Below, piece by piece: positions 5,409 through 11,564 of a stretch of 11,564 nt of DNA. The notes beneath the pieces were generated by a model. It was not told the origin of the DNA and ran no database searches. It saw only the letters and a program-made list of their open reading frames with translations. The translations under genes were made by a program, and so were the position numbers. This DNA comes from an uncultured Mediterranea sp. (GTDB taxonomy: Bacteria > Bacteroidota > Bacteroidia > Bacteroidales > Bacteroidaceae), in NCBI GenBank assembly GCA_946007445.1, contig CAMGAL010000034.1:1-11564 (forward strand). The letters are read 5' to 3'. Positions within the stretch are counted from its first letter, which is position 1. The number at the start of each line of letters is the position of its first letter.

Positions 5409-8336
5409 ATGATGAAGAAACTGATTCTATCTGCTCTGTGTGGTCTGCTGACTCTTCCTGCGGCCAACGCCCAGCGAGCTCTACGGCCTGTGGAGCTGCC
5501 GGCCTCGTCGCGTACAGCCGGCCAACAAATGGAACAAGCCTACGCAGAAGTGTGCCGCCTGTGGAGCGCACAGGACCCTCGTAGCAGGGCCCTGCTGTTG
5601 CAGTTCCTGCAAGACTATCCCGACTCGCCTTACGCCTATCGCATCCATGCCTTGATAGCCTCTACCCTTTTCGACGAAGGGCGATACGATGAGGCTTTGG
5701 AGGAGTTCAACCTAAGCCGGCTGGAACTGTTGGCTCCCGAGGAGAGCTTCGAGATGAAGTATCGCTGGGCTCTCTGTACCAGCGACAAAAGCGAGGCCAT
5801 GATTTGCTTGAAAGCCTTGCAGACCGTCTATGCGAAGCGCAGCACCGATTGCCGCTACCACATCGCTTACCTCTACTATACCGAGCGTCGCTACGACGAG
5901 GCCCTAAGCGGGATGTTGCCTTTGATGGGCGACCCGAAGTATGCTGCTCTGGCTCCCTACTACGTGGCCGAATGTTACCTGCAGAAGCGGCAATATCCGC
6001 AAGCCCGGCAAGTGGCAGAGAGCTATCTGTCGGCCCATGCCGGAGCCACCTACGAAGCTGAGATGCACCGCATCCTGGGTACTGTGTGCCATTATGAAGG
6101 GCAGTATGCCCGCTCGTTAGAGGAGTTTCAGACCTATATGAAGGAGACCTCCGAGCCTTCGCCCAAGCGCGAGGCCTGCTACCTGGGCGGCTTGTCGGCC
6201 TATCGTTGCGGGGCTTATAGCGTGGCCACCCACTATCTGGGGCAAGCCGCTGCCCCCGACGACCAGGAGGGACGCAATGCCGCTTTCCATCTCGGCCTGG
6301 CCTATGTGCAGCTGGCCGATTGGCAGAAAGCCATCTTGGCCTTCAGCCGTGCCGCCGACCCTCAGGGGAGTGACCCTGCCCTGCGCGAGCAGGCTGCCTA
6401 CAACCATGCCCTCTGCCTGCATCGCACCGGCTATTCGGCCTTCGGAGCCAATGTCCATGCGTGCGAACAGTTCCTCAACGACTTTCCCCGTTCGGCCTAC
6501 ACCGACCGCATCAGCCAGTGCCTGGTGGAGGTCTATACCGAGACCCGCAGTTATGAGGCCGCCTTGCAATCCATTGAACGTATTCACCAACCTGGCCGTC
6601 CGATACTGGAAGCCAAGCAACGCATCCTGTTCCAGCTGGGCACCCAAGCCGTGGCCAATGCCCGACTGGCTGAAGCAGCCGACTTCTTCCGCCGCTCTTT
6701 GGCGACGGGGAATTACGACCCCGCCACTACCGCCGAGGCACGCTTTTGGCTGAGCGAGACATTTGCCCGCACAGGCAAAGAACAAGAAGCCCTCGATGGA
6801 TTCTTGGGCTACTTGCAATTGGCTAAGAACCAACCTCGCACCGCCACATACGCCTTGGCTCACTACAACCTGGGCTATCTCTACTTCCACCGCAAGCAGT
6901 ACGACACTGCCCGCCGATACTTCGAGCAGTACCTAGCCTTGCAGAATCCGGTCGACATCCGACTGACCGTCGATACCCACAACCGCTTGGGCGACACCTA
7001 CCTGGCACAGCGCCGCCTGGACGAAGCGGCCCGACATTATGCGCAAGTGGAGTCTACCGGCAATCCTCCTGCCGACTATGCCTGCTACCAGCTGGCCCGT
7101 ATTCGGGGATTGCAGAAGGACTATGCTGGCAAGGCTGCTCTGCTGGCTCGCCTTGGGGAGCGATGGCCTACTTCGGCCTACGCCGCCTCTGCCCTCTACG
7201 ACGAGGGGCGTGCCTATGTGCAGGCGGGCGATAACCAACGGGCCCTGCAGGCCTTCAGTCGTCTGATGACCCAGCACCCCGACCATCCCACCGCTCGCCA
7301 GGCAGCGGCCGAGACGGGATTGCTCTATTATCAGGCAGGCGACTACGACCGGGCCATCGAGGCCTACCGCGAGGTGATTACCCGCTATCCGGGCAGTGAG
7401 GAGGCCCGTCTGGCAGCTCGCGACCTCAAGTCGCTCTATGTCGATGCCAATCGGGTAGACCAGTTGGCCGAACTGGCCCGTCAGATGCCGGGTGCTGTAC
7501 ACCTGGAGGCCGGCGAGCAGGACTCATTGGCCTATGTGGCAGCCAAGCGCATCGAGATGGGAGGCGACCAGGCCTCGTTCCGCCAGAGCCTGCTCCACTA
7601 CCTGCAGACCTATCAGCAAGGCGCTTATCGCGTCGACGCCCTCTATGACCTCTGCCTGATGGACCGCAGGGAGTCCGACGAGGCTGCTCTGCTGGAACAT
7701 ACCACTCAACTCCTGGCCCAAGCAGGAAACCGCTATACCGAGGAGGCGCTGTTGTGGCATGGCGAAGTGCTCTTCCACCGCCAGCAATACGCTGAGGCGA
7801 TGCAAGACTATCAGCAGCTGCTCACCTGTGCCACCACCCCCGAGCGGCAGCAGTTGGCTCGCATCGGCATCCTCCGCACGGCCACCCTCACCCAGCCACG
7901 CGAGCAGGGGGTGGCCCCGGCCGGCGAGCGGCTGGCCGGCGCACATCTTTCCGATGAACTGCGTGCCGAGGCACTCTATCGCCGAGCCAAAGCCTTGTGG
8001 GTCACCAATCCCCAAGACCCTCGATTGGAGAGCGACTTAAGCCAGCTGGCCTCCGATACGCGCACGCTCTTCGGTGCCGAAGCCAAGTACCTGCTGGCAC
8101 AGCGCCTCTACGACCGGCAGCAGTATGCCGAGGCCGAGAAGGTGTTGCTGCAGTTCATCGACCAAAGCACACCGCACGCCTACTGGCTGGCACGCGGATT
8201 TGTCCTGCTGAGCGATGTCTATGTGGCTCTGGGCAAACCTACCGAGGCTCGTCTCTATCTGCAGAGTCTGCAGCAGAACTACCAGGGGGACGACGACATC
8301 GCTTCCCTCATCCAAGAACGCCTCGGCAAACTGTAA
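5409..8336 (+). CDS. Large exported tetratricopeptide-repeat (TPR) protein
   Basis: A 975-residue protein with an N-terminal signal peptide: lysines at 3-4, hydrophobic core 5-18, likely signal peptidase I cleavage after ANAQ at 22. There is no lipobox cysteine at the cleavage site, so it is probably a soluble periplasmic protein. Most of the mature chain is an alpha-helical solenoid of TPR-like repeats. The clearest are at about 75-107, 183-210, 217-245, 290-316, 445-470, 483-511, 523-549, 594-622, 634-660, 781-806, 892-918 and 928-955, with typical cores such as YDRAIEAYREVITRYPGS (646-663). No enzymatic motif was seen. Such solenoids act as scaffolds; here the partner is most likely the barrel encoded 41 bases downstream. 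A second ATG at 5412 is equally possible as the start. Large TPR proteins next to TonB-receptor-like barrels are familiar in Bacteroidetes genomes, but I know of no assigned function for this pair. Confidence 0.88.
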   Translation: MMKKLILSALCGLLTLPAANAQRALRPVELPASSRTAGQQMEQAYAEVCRLWSAQDPRSRALLLQFLQDYPDSPYAYRIHALIASTLFDEGRYDEALEEFNLSRLELLAPEESFEMKYRWALCTSDKSEAMICLKALQTVYAKRSTDCRYHIAYLYYTERRYDEALSGMLPLMGDPKYAALAPYYVAECYLQKRQYPQARQVAESYLSAHAGATYEAEMHRILGTVCHYEGQYARSLEEFQTYMKETSEPSPKREACYLGGLSAYRCGAYSVATHYLGQAAAPDDQEGRNAAFHLGLAYVQLADWQKAILAFSRAADPQGSDPALREQAAYNHALCLHRTGYSAFGANVHACEQFLNDFPRSAYTDRISQCLVEVYTETRSYEAALQSIERIHQPGRPILEAKQRILFQLGTQAVANARLAEAADFFRRSLATGNYDPATTAEARFWLSETFARTGKEQEALDGFLGYLQLAKNQPRTATYALAHYNLGYLYFHRKQYDTARRYFEQYLALQNPVDIRLTVDTHNRLGDTYLAQRRLDEAARHYAQVESTGNPPADYACYQLARIRGLQKDYAGKAALLARLGERWPTSAYAASALYDEGRAYVQAGDNQRALQAFSRLMTQHPDHPTARQAAAETGLLYYQAGDYDRAIEAYREVITRYPGSEEARLAARDLKSLYVDANRVDQLAELARQMPGAVHLEAGEQDSLAYVAAKRIEMGGDQASFRQSLLHYLQTYQQGAYRVDALYDLCLMDRRESDEAALLEHTTQLLAQAGNRYTEEALLWHGEVLFHRQQYAEAMQDYQQLLTCATTPERQQLARIGILRTATLTQPREQGVAPAGERLAGAHLSDELRAEALYRRAKALWVTNPQDPRLESDLSQLASDTRTLFGAEAKYLLAQRLYDRQQYAEAEKVLLQFIDQSTPHAYWLARGFVLLSDVYVALGKPTEARLYLQSLQQNYQGDDDIASLIQERLGKL

Positions 8337-8377
8337 GTAGCTATATTCGTGATACCTATCCAATATAATCCCATTCG

Positions 8378-10024
8378 ATGAAATACAACACAATAACCTT
8401 TCTGTCCCTGCTGGCCGTAGCTTGCAACGCTGCGGCTCAAGAAGTGAAACCAGACACCACCCTGGTTCGTACCGTGGTGGTGGAACATGAATATGCACCC
8501 GTGATAGAGGATGCCCGCCAGATCGAAACACTCCCCCCTGTGGAACCTCCCGTGGTCAGCAAGAAGGGAGAGGTGGAGTATGACCTGCAGCAGCGTCCGC
8601 TCACGCCCCATGCCACCACCTTGGACCGCTACGATGCGCCCGAAGCCCCTGCACGCCCCTTGCCCGGCTATGTGCGTGCCGGCATGGGCAACCAAGGCAA
8701 AGTGGATGTGATGGGTGCCTATCGCACCCGTCTCAGTGAGAGCGACCGCCTGGCCGTCAGCCTGAACTTCGCTGGCTTGAAGGGCGACGGCGACTGGGAG
8801 TCGGCGGACAAATGTAATCGACACGAATACCGCACCCGGGCCGCATTGGGCTATGAACACGACTTCCGAGGCTATACGCTCGATGCTGCCGCCCACATGG
8901 GGCTGCGCAACTTCAACATCCTGTTTCCTTTGGAGGAGGTCTCATCACACAACCAGCGCTTTACCTCGGGCGACCTGCATCTGGGATTCGGCTCCACCGA
9001 CAGCAGCCGCAGGATTCAGTTCACGGGTGAGACCAACCTGATGTTCTACAACCGTGCCCACGAATCGGACCTGGAGAGCATCGGCGAGACGCTGATACGC
9101 ACCAAGGCCGACGTCAGCGGAAGCCTGCCTGCCGAGGGCCAGCGCGTGGGCCTTGCCCTGCAGATGGACAACTATTTCTACAACCAAGAGCTGATGGACA
9201 ACCGCACCGACCTCTGCCTCAATCCCTATTACGCTTACGAGAATGGCCCGTGGAAGTTGCGTGCCGGAGCCAAGATAGACTGGGCGCTGGGCAGTGGCAA
9301 GAAGTTCTATGCCGCTCCCGACCTCCATGCCTCCTATCGCATCGCTCCTCGGGGCCTGCTCTACGCGCAGGTGACAGGTGGTAAGCTGGCCAACGATTTC
9401 CGCCGGTTGGAGGAGGTTGACCCCTACATCTATCTGGGAAAGGAGCCTCTCCGCTCTACCTACGAGCAGCTGAACGCTGCGTTAGGACTGCGTATCGCTC
9501 CGGCGGACGGCTTCTGGATGCATCTCTACGGTGGCTTCCAGGAACTGAAGGATGACCTCGGACTCTACTCGCCGTTGTTGATTCCTACGGGTGAGGAGCG
9601 GTTGTGGGTGCAAGGCAAGACCCGCAACTTCTATGCCGGTGGCGAACTGCTCTACGACTACATGAACCTGCTGAAACTGACCGCTTCGGCCCTCTATCGC
9701 AGCTGGAAAGATGTGGACGACATCGACCTGCTTTACTACAAACCCCAACTCGATGCCCGCCTTCAGCTGGAGGCTACGCCGATGTCGGCCCTTCAGGTTC
9801 GCCTCGGATTCCACTACCAGAAGCGGGAAAAGCAGCAAATCTCTCTGCCTTGGCAGGATCCGAAGGCCATCAGCAACCTCTATGCCGGCGCCACCTATCA
9901 ACTCTTCCCCGGCATCGGCCTCTACCTGCAAGCCGATAATTTGCTGAACAAGAAGTACCAGACCTATTTGGGCTGTCCTTCCGAAGGTCTCACCTTGCTG
10001 GGTGGTGTCATCTTCCGCTTCTGA
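8378..10024 (+). CDS. Plug-less TonB-dependent-receptor-like outer-membrane barrel
   Basis: A 548-residue outer-membrane protein. The signal peptide spans residues 1-21, with cleavage after NAAAQ. A proline-rich periplasmic segment (about 22-97) carries VVVEHEYAPVIEDARQIETLP (33-53, shown here only as position and key residues E36, Y39, P41, D45-A46). The rest shows the alternating polar/aromatic pattern of beta strands joined by charged loops and ends in the TonB-receptor-like signature DNLLNKKY, with a C-terminal F after GGVIFR as a barrel-assembly signal. Typical receptors of this superfamily have 650-1100 residues including a plug domain; no plug, carboxypeptidase-like N-domain or clear TonB box is seen here. 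It follows the TPR gene by 41 bases without a terminator, so the two are probably co-transcribed. The cargo or substrate is unknown. A short enterobactin-like receptor is less likely because the plug is missing. Confidence 0.82.
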   Translation: MKYNTITFLSLLAVACNAAAQEVKPDTTLVRTVVVEHEYAPVIEDARQIETLPPVEPPVVSKKGEVEYDLQQRPLTPHATTLDRYDAPEAPARPLPGYVRAGMGNQGKVDVMGAYRTRLSESDRLAVSLNFAGLKGDGDWESADKCNRHEYRTRAALGYEHDFRGYTLDAAAHMGLRNFNILFPLEEVSSHNQRFTSGDLHLGFGSTDSSRRIQFTGETNLMFYNRAHESDLESIGETLIRTKADVSGSLPAEGQRVGLALQMDNYFYNQELMDNRTDLCLNPYYAYENGPWKLRAGAKIDWALGSGKKFYAAPDLHASYRIAPRGLLYAQVTGGKLANDFRRLEEVDPYIYLGKEPLRSTYEQLNAALGLRIAPADGFWMHLYGGFQELKDDLGLYSPLLIPTGEERLWVQGKTRNFYAGGELLYDYMNLLKLTASALYRSWKDVDDIDLLYYKPQLDARLQLEATPMSALQVRLGFHYQKREKQQISLPWQDPKAISNLYAGATYQLFPGIGLYLQADNLLNKKYQTYLGCPSEGLTLLGGVIFRF

Positions 10025-10058
10025 ATACAGCTACTCCTACGACACTGGACGAAACAAA

Positions 10059-10089
10059 AGAGGGTGTACCTTCAGACGGTACACCCTCT
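10059..10089 (-). terminator. Strong bidirectional hairpin between convergent units
   Basis: A perfect 12-bp stem (10059-10070 with 10078-10089) encloses the 7-base loop TTCAGAC. On the minus strand the stem is followed by TTTTGTTTC, making a good intrinsic terminator for the frdA-frdB transcript, 37 bases past the frdB stop. On the plus strand it is followed by CTCGTTAG, not U-rich, but it lies 34 bases past the barrel stop and probably also limits read-through. The rest of 10025-10125 shows only a weak 5-bp stem at 10108-10122. Confidence 0.8.
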
Positions 10090-10125
10090 CTCGTTAGTAT
10101 GTAGTATGATAGCTAAACTATCGCG

Positions 10126-10881
10126 TTAGTCTTTCAGCTTGGCACGGATGAAGTCTCGGTTCAGACGGGCAATGTTGCTGATGGAGACGTTCTTCGGGCA
10201 CTCAGCCTCGCAAGCGCGGGTGTTGGTGCAGTTACCGAATCCCAGTTCGTCCATCTTGCTCAGCATGGCCTTGGCACGACGCAGTGCTTCGGGTTTGCCC
10301 TGAGGCAGCAGGTTGAGCTGGCTGACCTTGGCCGAAACGAACAGCATGGCTGATCCGTTCTTACATGCAGCTACGCAGGCACCGCAACCGATGCAGCTGG
10401 CGGCATCCATGGCTTCGTCGGCAATGGGCTTCGGAATCAAGATGGCGTTGGCATCCTGCGGAGCGCCGGTGCGCACGCTGACGTAGCCACCTGCCTGCAT
10501 AATCTTGTCGTAGGCCGTACGGTCCACCATCAAGTCCTTGATGACGGGGAAACCGGCTGAACGCCAGGGTTCTACCGTGATGGTATCGCCATCCTTGAAA
10601 CGGCGCATGTAGATCTGGCAAGTCGTAGCACCGGTAGCGGGACCGTGGGGGTGACCGTTGATGTAGAGTGAACACATACCGCAGATACCTTCGCGGCAGT
10701 CGTGGTCAAAGACTACAGGCTCTTTGCCTTCCGAGATGAGTTGTTCGTTCAAGATATCCAGCATTTCCAGGAACGAGGTGTCGCCGGGGATATCTTTCAT
10801 TTGGTATGTCTCAAATGCGCCTTTGGCTTTCGGACCGGCCTGGCGCCATACCTTCAGGGTGAATGATATATTTTTATCCAT
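10126..10881 (-). CDS. frdB: Fumarate reductase/succinate dehydrogenase iron-sulfur subunit
   Basis: Carries electrons between the cytochrome b membrane anchor and the flavoprotein subunit, on the cytoplasmic face of the inner membrane. In anaerobic Bacteroidales the complex works mainly as a fumarate reductase, making succinate. The 251 residues match the family. The N-terminal ferredoxin domain binds [2Fe-2S] through C62, C67, C70 ([10 protein letters not shown]) and C88. The C-terminal domain holds [11 protein letters not shown] (C163, C166, C169, C173) and C218, C224 and C228 for the [4Fe-4S] and [3Fe-4S] clusters. All cluster ligands are present. It lies downstream of frdA on the same strand with a 105-base AT-rich gap. 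The start MDKNISF is preceded by an A-rich stretch and no Shine-Dalgarno, normal in this group. The names frdB and sdhB are used interchangeably for this subunit; direction of catalysis cannot be read from the sequence. Confidence 0.95.
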   Translation of the reverse strand: MDKNISFTLKVWRQAGPKAKGAFETYQMKDIPGDTSFLEMLDILNEQLISEGKEPVVFDHDCREGICGMCSLYINGHPHGPATGATTCQIYMRRFKDGDTITVEPWRSAGFPVIKDLMVDRTAYDKIMQAGGYVSVRTGAPQDANAILIPKPIADEAMDAASCIGCGACVAACKNGSAMLFVSAKVSQLNLLPQGKPEALRRAKAMLSKMDELGFGNCTNTRACEAECPKNVSISNIARLNRDFIRAKLKD

Positions 10882-10895
10882 ACTATTTTTAATTT

Positions 10896-10990
10896 TTAAG
10901 TTTTTAAGTGTTTAAGTCCTTTAGTTTGATAAATTCTTGAGTTCGAATCTAATAGTCCATACTCAATAACTTATAAACTTACAAACTTAT
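10896..10990. repeat. Long imperfect inverted repeat between frdA and frdB
   Basis: The 105-base gap is very AT-rich. A 21-base arm at 10896-10916 (TTAAGTTTTTAAGTGTTTAAG) is complementary to 10970-10990 at 17 of 21 positions, and an inner pair TTGAGT (10937-10942) / ACTCAA (10961-10966) could stack within it. Each arm is made of tandem AAGTTT-like units. The right arm covers the frdA stop codon (10987-10989). On the minus strand 10982-10989 also reads TAAGTTTG, a -7-like match without a -33 partner. Confidence 0.4.
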
Positions 10991-11564
10991 GACTTGTAGT
11001 TACGCGTCTGTACCTTAATGGCTTCGTAAACCAAGGGCTCCTTCAGCAATACGGGAGCTTTCTCGTCGTTGCCCTGGTATTCCCAGCAAGCCACGTAGAA
11101 ATAGTTCTCGTCGTCGCGCTTGGCTTCGCCCTCTTCCGTCTGATACTCTTCGCGGAAGTGGCCGCCGCACGATTCGTTGCGGTTCAGTGCATCGTAAGCA
11201 ATCAGTTCACCCATGGTGATGAAGTCTTGCAGGCGGATGGCCTTGTCGAGCTCGACGTTCATGCCCTCCTTCGAGCCGGGGATGAAGAGGTCGCTTTCGA
11301 ACTCCTTGCGAATCTCCTTCAGGCGCTTCAAGCCTTCCTTCAAGCCGGCTTCGGTGCGGCCCATGCCCATGTATTCCCACATGACGTGACCCAGTTCCTT
11401 GTGGATGGAGTCCACAGACTTCTTACCCTTGATGTTCATCAGGTGGTCAATCTTGTCCTGAACGGCCTTCTCGGCAGCCACGAACTCGGGCAGGTCGGGC
11501 GAGAAGCGGGGACCGGAGATCTGGTCGGCCCGGTAGTGCGGGTGCGGGGAAGGCAAGAGGACGT
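10987..11564 (-). CDS. frdA: Fumarate reductase/succinate dehydrogenase flavoprotein subunit, C-terminal part
   Basis: The 5' part lies beyond the right edge of the window; about 192 C-terminal codons are present and the frame is open to the edge. The fragment covers the C-terminal helical domain of SdhA/FrdA: the region around ELGHVMWEYMGMGRTEAGL, then ELIAYDALNRNESCGGHFRE, and the RDDENYFYVACWEY strand near the end. The NRNESCGGHFRE segment is a hallmark of the Bacteroidetes/epsilon-type flavoprotein and lies near the FAD/dicarboxylate site. The catalytic core with the covalent FAD histidine is not in the window. A TTG near 11556 could be mistaken for a start, but the frame continues upstream and the family is about 650 residues long. 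It is encoded upstream of frdB in the usual order (frdC expected to the right). Confidence 0.93.
   Translation of the reverse strand, partial: VLLPSPHPHYRADQISGPRFSPDLPEFVAAEKAVQDKIDHLMNIKGKKSVDSIHKELGHVMWEYMGMGRTEAGLKEGLKRLKEIRKEFESDLFIPGSKEGMNVELDKAIRLQDFITMGELIAYDALNRNESCGGHFREEYQTEEGEAKRDDENYFYVACWEYQGNDEKAPVLLKEPLVYEAIKVQTRNYKS

Noticed and set aside
6117..8015. Several antisense open frames of 160-260 codons within the TPR gene
   Set aside because: Products are Gly/Val/Leu-rich without motifs and explained by codon bias of the strongly supported TPR gene.
5409..8336. TPR protein as a SusD-like or glycan-binding lipoprotein
   Set aside because: No lipobox cysteine after the signal peptide, TPR repeats along the whole length rather than the SusD fold, and the adjacent barrel lacks SusC features.

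Overview
The window looks like an ordinary chromosomal segment from a member of the Bacteroidales (Bacteroides/Prevotella-like). The coding regions are GC-rich for that group and the gaps are AT-rich. Evidence for the assignment: candidate promoters fit the Bacteroidetes -7 consensus TAnnTTTG, start codons lack a clear Shine-Dalgarno sequence, a TonB-receptor-type barrel sits beside a large periplasmic TPR protein, and the fumarate reductase/succinate dehydrogenase subunits are of the Bacteroides kind. No tRNA, rRNA, CRISPR array, insertion sequence or phage gene was seen.

Layout, left to right. Bases 1-181 carry no gene but hold a leftward terminator hairpin and a GC-rich palindrome. An ArgE-like M20 deacylase (182-1261, minus) and a long-chain acyl-CoA synthetase (1409-3217, plus) diverge from a 147-base gap. 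The synthetase ends 2 bases from the end of a convergent two-gene unit on the minus strand: an inositol-monophosphatase-family phosphatase (3927-4727) followed, with an ATGA overlap, by a ComF-type phosphoribosyltransferase (3220-3930). A 102-base divergent promoter region, built as a perfect 12-bp inverted repeat with a -7 box in each arm, separates that unit from a zinc-ribbon Nudix hydrolase (4830-5372, plus). Next, on the plus strand, comes a two-gene envelope module: a 975-residue exported TPR protein (5409-8336) and a 548-residue outer-membrane barrel resembling a TonB-dependent receptor without a plug (8378-10024). A strong hairpin (10059-10089) separates these from the convergent fumarate reductase/succinate dehydrogenase genes: the iron-sulfur subunit (10126-10881, minus) and the C-terminal part of the flavoprotein subunit (10987 to the window end, minus).

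Most genes are housekeeping: arginine biosynthesis, fatty-acid activation, phosphate-ester and nucleotide hydrolysis, and anaerobic respiration. The least understood part is the TPR/barrel pair. Its architecture (periplasmic TPR solenoid plus outer-membrane barrel, co-directional, 41 bases apart) resembles known TPR-barrel export or assembly machines in outline only. It is the best candidate here for an undescribed system.
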